From NCBI GenBank assembly GCA_003523945.1, contig DOFS01000429.1, positions 374 through 5,465 of the forward strand: DNA of 5,092 bases. The letters are read 5' to 3'. Numbering within the stretch: position 1 is the first letter of the stretch; every line of letters begins with the position of its first letter. The notes under the pieces are model-generated. The model saw only the letters and a list, made by a program, of their open reading frames with translations. It made no database searches and was not told where the DNA came from. The translations under genes were made by a program, and so were the position numbers. Shown piece by piece: positions 1-4,846 of the stretch. This DNA is from Nitrospiraceae bacterium. Its GTDB lineage: Bacteria; Nitrospirota; Nitrospiria; Nitrospirales; UBA8639.

Positions 1-245
1 TTGCTTCGCTCACCCTTATTTCGGATGGTCTCACTCAAGTGATGATCAAACGCGAGGTGCACTCCCTCCACATACGGAAGATTGGTGGTGATATCATTTG
101 CCGAAATCGCCACCTTGCCATCCTGCATATCTTTCGGGTGGACAAACTTGATGTCCTCAATGATCCCCACTTTTTTCAGCAGAACCGCACACACCAGCCC
201 GTCAAAATCACTGCGGGTCACTAATCGAAATTTTTCAGTTTTCAT
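1..245 (-). CDS. DHH-family phosphoesterase, exopolyphosphatase-like (N-terminal 81 residues; cut by window edge)
   Basis: This gene reads leftwards and runs off the window, so only about 81 N-terminal residues are visible. The start ATG (complement of 243-245) is preceded by a clear Shine-Dalgarno GAGGG (complement of 253-257) 7 bases upstream. The protein begins MKTEKFRLVTRSDFDGLVCA. SDFDG at residues 12-16 matches the first metal-binding aspartate motif of the DHH superfamily, and FDHH at 66-69 is the family's signature DHH motif. Proteins with this start are usually annotated as exopolyphosphatase or DHH phosphoesterase: cytoplasmic, Mn/Mg-dependent phosphohydrolases. The family assignment is strong. 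The substrate (polyphosphate, oligonucleotide or cyclic dinucleotide) cannot be decided because the DHHA1-type C-terminal domain lies outside the window. No partner gene is visible; the next gene is divergent and more than 600 bases away. Confidence 0.88.
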   Translation of the reverse strand, partial: MKTEKFRLVTRSDFDGLVCAVLLKKVGIIEDIKFVHPKDMQDGKVAISANDITTNLPYVEGVHLAFDHHLSETIRNKGERS

Positions 246-271
246 AAATAGGCCCTCAAATGCGAACGAGG

Positions 272-300
272 TTTATAAGAGTATGCCGCCGACCTGCTCA
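272..300 (-). promoter_or_regulatory. possible sigma-70 promoter for the DHH phosphoesterase gene
   Basis: On the minus strand a TATAAA box (complement of 272-277) lies about 26 bases upstream of the start codon. A weak -35-like TGAGCA (complement of 295-300, 3 of 6 matches to TTGACA) is at a 17-base spacing. The -10 is good and the -35 poor, so this is tentative. It would give a leader of about 20 bases that includes the ribosome binding site. Confidence 0.3.
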
Positions 301-478
301 TGATGGTCCTCGAATTCACACATCATGGTCTTAACCTCGACGGCCTGGGCTGTTCATGTTTTCGGCAATCCTGTTTCGATCTTAAATTTACGGAGGAATG
401 GGGCCTTCATAAAGGACGACGTTTAGAACATATCAATATGGGGAATTTGAAATCCCGGGCACCAACCCACCATGTTTT

Positions 479-500
479 CTCAAAATTCCGAAAATTTGAG
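479..500. repeat. imperfect inverted repeat CTCAAA...TTTGAG
   Basis: CTCAAA at 479-484 is the exact reverse complement of TTTGAG at 495-500. After one mismatch, two more pairs continue inward, leaving a short CCGA-containing loop. No T-run follows on either strand, so it is not an intrinsic terminator. It could be a protein-binding site or a chance hairpin in AT-rich DNA. Confidence 0.3.
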
Positions 501-584
501 GATTCCAAAGCTGTGCAAAAAACAGGCAGAATGTCCACTGACGGATTTTGACCGCATATATTCCGTTTTGTTGAAAACAAACAG

Positions 585-597
585 AATTCTTCGAATT
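585..597. repeat. AATTC-TTC-GAATT inverted repeat, first copy of TTCTTCGAATT
   Basis: AATTC (585-589) and GAATT (593-597) form a perfect 5-base inverted repeat around TTC. The 11-mer TTCTTCGAATT at 587-597 recurs exactly at 723-733 in the same orientation. Both copies lie upstream of the sigma-54-like promoter, roughly 240 and 105 bases before its predicted start point, a plausible range for enhancer-binding sites. Confidence 0.35.
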
Positions 598-722
598 TTC
601 TCTGGATGGTGTATAGATAGATACAACCAATCAGGATAATTTTCTGAAGAGAAGCGCCTCCTACCAGCCCCTTTCATGGAGAACTGTCAACGATGTAACC
701 ACCTGCTCATCTCATACTCCTT

Positions 723-733
723 TTCTTCGAATT
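723..733. repeat. second copy of TTCTTCGAATT
   Basis: This is an exact direct repeat of the 11-mer at 587-597, flanked here by TT upstream and CTTCC downstream. It sits about 75 bases upstream of the -24 element at 806. A further TTCGAA-centred palindrome, TTTTTCGAAAAA, follows at 746-757, so the TTCGAA core occurs three times within about 170 bases. Confidence 0.35.
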
Positions 734-745
734 CTTCCAAACCAA

Positions 746-757
746 TTTTTCGAAAAA
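746..757. repeat. perfect 12-base palindrome TTTTTCGAAAAA
   Basis: This self-complementary sequence shares the TTCGAA core with the two repeats at 587 and 723. It could be an operator half of the same regulatory array or simply A/T-tract DNA favouring bending upstream of the promoter. Confidence 0.3.
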
Positions 758-805
758 ATTCAATTACTTAAACAACGAAACTTTCGCAAAACCTCCCTTG
801 GCGAG

Positions 806-822
806 TTGGCATCCTGCTTGCT
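806..822 (+). promoter_or_regulatory. probable sigma-54 (RpoN) -24/-12 promoter
   Basis: TTGGCA at 806-811 and TTGCT at 818-822 match the -24 (YTGGCAC) and -12 (TTGCW) elements. The invariant GG (808-809) and GC (820-821) are separated by exactly 10 bases, the spacing sigma-54 RNA polymerase requires. The predicted start point is near 833, giving a leader of about 40 bases to the ATG at 874, with its strong ribosome binding site in between. Deviations are T for C after TGGCA and C for the next G. Sigma-54 promoters need an activating bacterial enhancer-binding protein; the repeats at 587-757 are candidate sites. The match is visible in the sequence, while function is inferred. Confidence 0.5.
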
Positions 823-873
823 CCTTTATCAAATTATGAATCTTGCGGCATCACACTCAAGTGGAGGACTGAC

Positions 874-1032
874 ATGACCTGGTCCTTAATCCTATTCGGC
901 GGTCTCACCATTTTGATTACGGTCGTTGCCCTTGTATGGATCTGGGCGGAGAGCAAACCTGGAACGATCTTTAAAGGAAGATCCGACGCTTCTAACGGAA
1001 TCGTCTCCCATCAAGGAATGGAGAAGGAGTGA
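874..1032 (+). CDS. small single-pass membrane protein, 52 residues, unknown function
   Basis: The ATG at 874 has a near-perfect Shine-Dalgarno GGAGG at 863-867 with a 6-base spacer, the best ribosome binding site in the window, which supports a real gene despite its size. Residues 4-25 form one continuous hydrophobic segment rich in L, I, V and W, followed by a polar tail with K28, K34 and R36. The positive-inside rule therefore favours a cytoplasmic C-terminus. The stop codon overlaps a GTG start at 1029 (GTGA), suggesting translational coupling to the next frame. It is the first gene after the sigma-54-like promoter and so leads the presumed operon with the receiver and SUMF1 genes. I do not recognise the family. 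CcoS/CcoQ-like oxidase accessory proteins have a similar size and layout, but the acidic CcoS motif after the helix is absent. Confidence 0.65.
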   Translation: MTWSLILFGGLTILITVVALVWIWAESKPGTIFKGRSDASNGIVSHQGMEKE

Positions 1033-1265
1033 ACTGTGATCTTTTCGGGGAGAAGATCTCCCGAAGTTCCCGGTGGTATACGAAACCAATCGCTCCTGTT
1101 CATCTCCCGCCAGTGATGAGCTTTGGTGGAAGGTTGATCTTGGCACTCTACCGTCCGTTGGATAATGAGGCAGATCCAAAGGTGTATCTTTTGAAGGTGG
1201 CGAGGGCCAGGAAAGAGGGGGAACCGGCAAGAGAATTCCTGCTCTTCTCACATGGCTGCAAATAA
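1029..1265 (+). CDS. hypothetical protein, 78 residues
   Basis: The frame starts at a GTG overlapping the preceding stop by 4 bases (GTGA) and ends 24 bases before the receiver gene, filling the space between its neighbours. The AAGGAG at 1024-1029 is too close to this GTG for normal initiation, so translation would depend on coupling. An internal ATG at 1116 (residue 30) is an alternative start. The protein is basic, with a hydrophobic patch around residues 36-41 (LILALY) and a charged stretch near 58-68 (KVARARKEGEPAR). No signal peptide, membrane helix or known motif is seen. Codon use looks plausible for a real gene. An overlapping minus-strand frame also spans this interval but has no support. 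I cannot assign a function, and the frame could be spurious. Confidence 0.42.
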   Translation: MNCDLFGEKISRSSRWYTKPIAPVHLPPVMSFGGRLILALYRPLDNEADPKVYLLKVARARKEGEPAREFLLFSHGCK

Positions 1266-1289
1266 ACACTGTATTTCCCAAGCAGAGAT

Positions 1290-1703
1290 ATGTTCACTCA
1301 CAAGAAAAAAGCTTTGGTGGTGGATGATGAACCTGATGGCAGGAAAGTGCTTGTGCTTCTCCTGAAACGTCAGGGCTATGAATGCGAGGAGGCCAAAAAT
1401 GCCTTTGAAGCCATGAGCTGGTTTGAACATAACCATGCAGATCTGATTACCACAGATATTCACCAGGGATGGTGCATGGAAGAAGATGGGAAATGGATAC
1501 CCCGGCCAACGGGAATTGAATTGCTGGAATACCTCTCCAAAAAGTCAGCGGAAAAACCTCCTATCATGATCGTCGTGAGTGGTAATTTGACCTACAGCCC
1601 CACCTATTCCGAGCGAGCCAGGAAAGCAGGGGCGAAAGGCCTGTTCTCAAAACCTTTGGACAAAGAAGCATTTCTGAAATTGGCGCAGGAAGGTGTTGTA
1701 TGA
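1290..1703 (+). CDS. stand-alone response-regulator receiver domain protein with an insertion after the phosphorylation site
   Basis: This 137-residue protein is a single CheY-like receiver without an output domain, acting in the cytoplasm as a phospho-switch in two-component signalling. The acidic pocket is VDDE at residues 11-14 (D12, D13). The phosphoacceptor is D56 in LITTDIHQG. The switch residue is S97 in MIVVSGN, and the conserved lysine is K121 in FSKP. All catalytic positions are present, so it should be phosphorylatable. Between D56 and the conserved glycine of the usual MPGMDG loop (here G75 in PTGIELL) there are about 11 extra residues (HQGWCMEEDGKWIPRP), right beside the active site. 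The ribosome binding site is weak (AGCAGAG). The stop overlaps the start of the SUMF1 gene (ATGA at 1700), indicating tight co-translation. No histidine kinase lies in the window. Confidence 0.88.
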   Translation: MFTHKKKALVVDDEPDGRKVLVLLLKRQGYECEEAKNAFEAMSWFEHNHADLITTDIHQGWCMEEDGKWIPRPTGIELLEYLSKKSAEKPPIMIVVSGNLTYSPTYSERARKAGAKGLFSKPLDKEAFLKLAQEGVV

Positions 1704-2515
1704 AACACGGATGGATCGTAACTACTATTCTCTTTGTGTTTTTGGGATTACCCGGGTTGACCCCTGGGGCGCATGACTCTCAAACTCTGGAGCAGAAGAT
1801 TACGGGTGCAGACGGCGCGCCGATGGTGCTCATACCGTCGGGAGAATTTCTCATGAGCAACTACTACAGCAGAGATCCACAAGGGAAGGGCCTTCATACG
1901 GTAAACGTCGATGCGTTTTACATGGACATCTATGAAGTGACCATCTCAAGATATCTTTTTTATCTCCGGAGCGCTCAGAGGCAGGAACCGAAAATTTGGA
2001 CTCAACCGAATCTTCCAAAATCTGAAAACCGGCCTGTGGCAGAAGTCAGCTGGTACGATGCCCAAGCCTATTGTGAGTTTTATGGCAAACGCCTCCCTAC
2101 TGAAGCCGAATGGGAAAAAGCCGGACGCGGGACCGATGGGCGGATCTACCCGTGGGGGAATCGACGTCCAAGTGGAGGACAATACTCTCAATATTGGTAT
2201 GTGGACGGAACCAGAGTTTCGAAAGCGAGAGGAACCATGGAGATCGGGAGGAATGAGGGGGGGAAGAGTCCCTATAACGTGCACGACCTGTCGGGGAATG
2301 TTGCCGAATGGGTGGCAGATTGGGCTGCTATCGACCATGACCAGGAAAGTCCGCGAGACAATCCGAAGGGTCCCTCAAAGGGTGATTTTAAGATGATCCG
2401 TGGCGGATCTCACCCACTGGAGGTGGGCATTCTCCGATTGAATGAACGATTCATGTGTCCGCCGGCCACCCGTTTCACAACTGTAGGATTCCGATGTGCC
2501 CAGGAGGCCCGCTAA
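1700..2515 (+). CDS. exported SUMF1/FGE-sulfatase-domain protein without the formylglycine-generating cysteines
   Basis: This 271-residue protein has an N-terminal signal peptide (hydrophobic residues about 6-20, likely cleavage after TPGA, residue 24), so it is exported. The rest is one formylglycine-generating-enzyme-like domain: MVLIPSGEF at 42-50, DIYEVT at 76-81, VSWYDAQAYC at 116-125, KRLPTEAEWE at 130-139, YPWGN at 150-154, LSGNVAEW at 197-204, IRGGS at 233-237 and GFRCA at 263-267. True formylglycine-generating enzymes have a cysteine pair 3 and 8 residues after the GGS serine; here those positions are L240 and L245. It is therefore unlikely to be that enzyme and more likely a binding or accessory protein, or a relative using other chemistry. 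The start overlaps the receiver stop and has AGGAAGG 6 bases upstream. Remaining cysteines are C125, C253 and C266. Confidence 0.9.
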   Translation: MKHGWIVTTILFVFLGLPGLTPGAHDSQTLEQKITGADGAPMVLIPSGEFLMSNYYSRDPQGKGLHTVNVDAFYMDIYEVTISRYLFYLRSAQRQEPKIWTQPNLPKSENRPVAEVSWYDAQAYCEFYGKRLPTEAEWEKAGRGTDGRIYPWGNRRPSGGQYSQYWYVDGTRVSKARGTMEIGRNEGGKSPYNVHDLSGNVAEWVADWAAIDHDQESPRDNPKGPSKGDFKMIRGGSHPLEVGILRLNERFMCPPATRFTTVGFRCAQEAR

Positions 2516-2539
2516 CCCTGGCAGAAGGCAAGACTTTCC

Positions 2540-2558
2540 TTTCCTACCAGGAAATTTC
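2540..2558 (+). terminator. weak candidate terminator hairpin after the SUMF1 gene
   Basis: TTTCCT (2540-2545) and AGGAAA (2549-2554) form a perfect 6-base stem with a 3-base loop, followed by TTTC. It lies in the 63-base gap between two convergent genes, where a terminator is expected. The stem is short and AT-rich and the T-run is poor, so its efficiency is doubtful. Confidence 0.25.
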
Positions 2559-2578
2559 TACATGGTTCCAAAGTTGGG

Positions 2579-3103
2579 TTATTCATAGGTACCCCGGATC
2601 GGATAATCATTTTCTTGAATCCACTTTAAGGTTTCGACCATTTCATCAGGATCGGACCTGTTGAACGGCGTGTTGGAAATATCGATCAACTGGACCTTGC
2701 CGTCCGGATTCACCGCAAACATTCCAGGCTCGGGAAAAGGTTTGTTTGTCTCCTTCGGGGACCGGGGATGGGAGATATACAATCCCAGTTCCTTCATTTG
2801 TTCGATAGAAAGCCCGTAAGCCACCGGAAAAGTTGCACCCGTGGTTTCAACCATTTCCTTGGCTTTACTTTCCGGATCGCCTGAGACGGCGACTATTTCA
2901 GCCCCTATGGAAGGGAATTTATCTTTTAAGGTTTCCAGTTTCGTCAGATATGTTTTGCAAATGGGGCAATGCAGCCCCCGATAAATAAACACCACTTGCC
3001 AGTGACCCTTTTGGGGTTGTCCCAAAGTCACCTTGCCACCGGCGACCAGCGGGAGCGTGATTGCGGGTAGCCGGCTTCCCGACGAAAGCTTTTGTGTTGA
3101 CAT
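2579..3103 (-). CDS. peroxiredoxin-like (AhpC/TSA, redoxin) family protein
   Basis: This 174-residue thioredoxin-fold protein has no signal peptide and is probably cytoplasmic. The core is [17 protein letters not shown] at residues 37-53, with a CPIC pair (C46, C49) in the place of the peroxidatic cysteine. A central [12 protein letters not shown] segment (68-79), a PVAYGLS segment (93-99) and [15 protein letters not shown] (129-143) follow the AhpC/TSA layout. The YRGxxCPxC form is typical of the PRX-like2 branch, thought to reduce peroxides or protein disulfides using thiol electrons; the exact substrate is not shown here. The start is supported by AGAGGGG (complement of 3110-3116) 6 bases upstream. 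It converges on the SUMF1 gene and is divergent from the TVP38 gene, so it is probably transcribed alone from the TATAAT box at 3151-3156. Confidence 0.88.
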   Translation of the reverse strand: MSTQKLSSGSRLPAITLPLVAGGKVTLGQPQKGHWQVVFIYRGLHCPICKTYLTKLETLKDKFPSIGAEIVAVSGDPESKAKEMVETTGATFPVAYGLSIEQMKELGLYISHPRSPKETNKPFPEPGMFAVNPDGKVQLIDISNTPFNRSDPDEMVETLKWIQENDYPIRGTYE

Positions 3104-3150
3104 GATTATCCCCTCTTAATGTTTTGTTTCGACTCCAACCTTTAGACACT

Positions 3151-3156
3151 ATTATA
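3151..3156 (-). promoter_or_regulatory. -10 box of the redoxin gene promoter
   Basis: On the minus strand there is a perfect TATAAT about 47 bases upstream of the redoxin ATG. Sequence at the expected -35 position (about 3174-3180) matches TTGACA poorly, so the promoter may need an activator or rely on a strong -10. The 12-base palindrome at 3193-3204 lies just upstream of the -35 region, a typical activator position. Confidence 0.45.
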
Positions 3157-3192
3157 AGACAGGTATCTATGGTTCTTATTGTGATAAATTCC

Positions 3193-3204
3193 TCATCTAG
3201 ATGA
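3193..3204. promoter_or_regulatory. perfect 12-base palindrome TCATCTAGATGA, candidate operator
   Basis: This is an uninterrupted self-complementary 12-mer in the intergenic region between the divergent redoxin and TVP38 genes. It contains CTAG, a tetramer depleted in many bacterial genomes, which makes chance somewhat less likely. Its position, about 50 bases upstream of the redoxin start point, suits a transcription factor site. No known operator consensus is recognised. Confidence 0.35.
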
Positions 3205-3480
3205 CAGAAAAGTATCCTGTTTCCCTTTTCGAAGCTTATGTTTTCTAAGGAGAGGTCTCTGTATTTACATAAAAATTACACTTTTTTATTGATTAACAGA
3301 TGGCAAAAAAATACTTTTCCCAAGTGCTTCTCCGGCCTCTTAAAACATCGTGAAACAAATTCTCCAGGTATCCGACATTATCGGCAGGGTTTATACGAAT
3401 ACAGGCAGCACACCGGCATCCTTAGTATGCCGGCCATTGTGCGGATTGATTTCAAAGGCGACGACAGAAAGAGAGGACTT

Positions 3481-4299
3481 GTGTCATTTGGCAAACACGT
3501 GCAGACATCTCCCTACCGCACGAAGCGGCTGACCACCTCGTTCTGGTTCAAAACGGTGGCATTTCTTACTCTTCTTGTCGGGGGTTACTTGATCCTGCAA
3601 GAAATTGACCTTGGGGAGGTCTTCCATCCTGACCGAATCGCCCAATGGCTTTCTGAGGCGGGACCATTAGCGCCAATTTTTTTCATGGGGTTGATGGCCC
3701 TTGCGGTGATCATCAGTCCCATTCCAAGCTTGCCCTTGGACATTGCCGCAGGTGCAGCCTTTGGGCCATTTCTCGGCGCCACCTATGCCGTTCTCGGAGC
3801 GGAAATCGGTGCCATCACAAGCTTTTTTATTGGGCGAGCCTTAGGTCGGGAAGTGCTGACTAGACTGCTCCATATCAATATTACCTTCTGCGAAAAATGC
3901 TCGGACCATCATCTAGCCATCTTCGTGTTTCTGTCCCGGTTGATCCCGATCTTTTCTTTCGATCTGATCAGCTACGGCGCCGGGCTGACCAACATGTCGA
4001 TTCGTGTCTTTGCTCTTGTCACACTCGTAGGAATGATTCCCCCCACCCTTGCGCTCACCTATGCCGGGAGTTATGTAGGATCAGGCACATGGCTAACCGC
4101 CATTTTGGGACTGGTCATGGTGGGGTTGCTCCTTCTTATCCCCACACTGGTCCTCCGATACCCTACCTCCCGCCTCGTGAAGCTCTTAAGAGGAGATATC
4201 TCAGTTCCAACTCCTGCCCCTCCCCCAATCCAACAACCCATTGCGACTTCTGGCGAATCCCCATCACGATGCGACTCATGCCACGGCCCGATGGAATGA
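3481..4299 (+). CDS. TVP38/TMEM64 family (SNARE-associated, DedA-like) integral membrane protein with two CxxC motifs
   Basis: From GTG 3481 this is a 272-residue inner-membrane protein; the superfamily is linked to lipid and envelope homeostasis. Hydrophobic segments lie near residues 22-40, 63-98, 99-119, 145-170, 173-198 and 203-226. Family hallmarks are ISPIPSLPLDIAAG (78-91), the glycine-rich AAFGPFLGATYAVLGAEIGA run (92-111) ending in FFIGRALGR (115-123), and FLSRLIPIFSFDLISYGAGL (150-169). The C-terminus has a proline-rich tail. Odd features are CEKC at 137-140 followed by H143 H144, and CDSCH at 264-268 near the end; both fall on the likely cytoplasmic side. The start is uncertain: GTG 3481 has GAGAGGA only 3 bases upstream, while in-frame ATGs at 3427 and 3238 lack a ribosome binding site and add N-terminal sequence that does not resemble the family. 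Confidence 0.87.
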   Translation: MSFGKHVQTSPYRTKRLTTSFWFKTVAFLTLLVGGYLILQEIDLGEVFHPDRIAQWLSEAGPLAPIFFMGLMALAVIISPIPSLPLDIAAGAAFGPFLGATYAVLGAEIGAITSFFIGRALGREVLTRLLHINITFCEKCSDHHLAIFVFLSRLIPIFSFDLISYGAGLTNMSIRVFALVTLVGMIPPTLALTYAGSYVGSGTWLTAILGLVMVGLLLLIPTLVLRYPTSRLVKLLRGDISVPTPAPPPIQQPIATSGESPSRCDSCHGPME

Positions 4300-4644
4300 T
4301 ATCCGGAATGTTCAACCGAGTGTAGAGACAAATTGTAAGAGAATACCGCCAAGCAACGGGTCACGAATGATGCCCTCCAACAATGGGAACGTCGTTCAAA
4401 GCGTCCAACCGCCGGTCATCACCACCACACAACTATAGGCCCAGAAGGATGGGTCCCGTCGTCCCGGTCCCCCATTCCTGCCTCTCTCGACTTGTTTTTT
4501 CTTTCCTGCTACGCTTTTTCGTCGTGACGTCTTTTCTTTGGTTAATGCATGTGCGTGGAAATGAATTCCTTAGCCCTGGACGTCGCACTGTTTGTACTCA
4601 TCCATTCACCACTTTTGATGATCGCTCAACGATAGGTGGAACAG
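4300..4644. other. gap without a convincing gene between the TVP38 gene and a short secreted-protein frame
   Basis: No clear terminator, promoter or conserved frame is seen. A plus-strand frame at 4383-4748 has a hydrophobic patch (about residues 33-55) but no ribosome binding site and an arginine/serine-rich composition typical of an out-of-frame reading. A 24-residue hydrophobic frame at 4561-4635 (MNSLALDVALFVLIHSPLLM...) ends ten bases before the ATG at 4645 and could be a leader or chance. The region may contain decayed coding sequence. Confidence 0.35.
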
Positions 4645-4830
4645 ATGAGAATAGTTTCCAACGCCATACTGCCAGGGATGTTGGGACTGAGGTTCTTTGC
4701 TGTCTGCGCGGCTGGAACGGGAGAGGATGTCGATCCGACCGTTGTTGAAACGTGGGAACTCCACATGCCGGGCCCAGCCGCCGGCGCCCTCTGGATTTGG
4801 GAAATCCACATCTTCGCAGCCAACAATTAA
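4645..4830 (+). CDS. short putative secreted protein, 61 residues, possibly a truncated remnant
   Basis: The ATG at 4645 is preceded by AGGTGGA (4634-4640) at a 4-base spacing; an in-frame GTG at 4636 is an alternative. Residues 2-24 (RIVSNAILPGMLGLRFFAVCAAG) resemble a signal peptide with an A-rich cleavage region, shown here as a short h-region with VCAAG. The mature part contains DPTVVETWELHMPGP (about 30-44) and ALWIWEIHIF (about 48-57), which look like the first beta strands of a lipocalin-like TWEL...WIWEI domain, but the frame then stops. It is therefore much shorter than a complete domain and may be a truncated or frameshifted relic. It ends 16 bases before BatD, so its translation could help initiation there. 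The family call is inference from motif appearance only. Confidence 0.38.
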   Translation: MRIVSNAILPGMLGLRFFAVCAAGTGEDVDPTVVETWELHMPGPAAGALWIWEIHIFAANN

Positions 4831-4846
4831 CCCGAACCCACCAACC

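Larger units (their letters stand above)
246..873. other. AT-rich gap without a convincing gene; probable regulatory region
   Basis: This 628-base stretch separates two divergent transcription units. The only open frame of note on the plus strand (300-551) has no ribosome binding site and no recognisable motif; minus-strand frames at 433-677 look equally random. What can be seen is regulatory-looking sequence: an imperfect hairpin at 479-500, two copies of TTCTTCGAATT (587-597 and 723-733), a T5-CG-A5 palindrome at 746-757, and a sigma-54-like promoter at 806-822. A small non-coding RNA cannot be excluded by eye. Confidence 0.5.
3104..3480. other. divergent intergenic region between redoxin and TVP38 genes
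   Basis: It holds the redoxin ribosome binding site and -10 box, the palindrome at 3193-3204, and an AT-rich stretch (3255-3320). Within that stretch, TTGATT (3289-3294) and TACTTT (3312-3317) at 17-base spacing make a poor but possible promoter for the TVP38 gene. The stretch from 3238 is open in the TVP38 frame, so part of it could be coding if an upstream start is used. Confidence 0.4.

Noticed and set aside
300..551. 83-residue plus-strand frame in the left intergenic region
   Set aside because: No ribosome binding site, no motif, composition looks random; lies among regulatory-looking repeats.
874..1032. Identity as cbb3 oxidase assembly protein CcoS
   Set aside because: Size and single helix fit, but the acidic motif after the helix typical of CcoS is missing and no oxidase genes are nearby.
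892..1281. 129-residue minus-strand frame overlapping the small genes
   Set aside because: Proline/serine/arginine-rich antisense shadow of the plus-strand frames, without a ribosome binding site or recognisable domain.
1946..2396. Frames on both strands inside the SUMF1 gene (130 and 112 residues)
   Set aside because: They lie wholly within a well-supported gene and have no domain evidence of their own.
3140..3157. PerR-type box over the redoxin -10 region
   Set aside because: The first half TTATAAT fits, but the second half matches only about 2 of 7 positions of the consensus.
4270..4299. CDSCH at the TVP38 C-terminus as a c-type heme site
   Set aside because: The tail follows a positively charged segment and is predicted cytoplasmic, whereas c-type heme attachment occurs outside the cytoplasmic membrane; a metal or thiol role is more plausible.
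3897..4364. Alternative frames over the 3' part of the TVP38 gene
   Set aside because: Shadows of a strongly supported membrane protein; cysteine/histidine/serine-rich composition typical of out-of-frame reading.
4440..4490. GGGTCCCG...CGGTCCCC as a terminator after the TVP38 gene
   Set aside because: The halves are mostly direct C/G runs rather than complementary arms, so no stable stem can be drawn.
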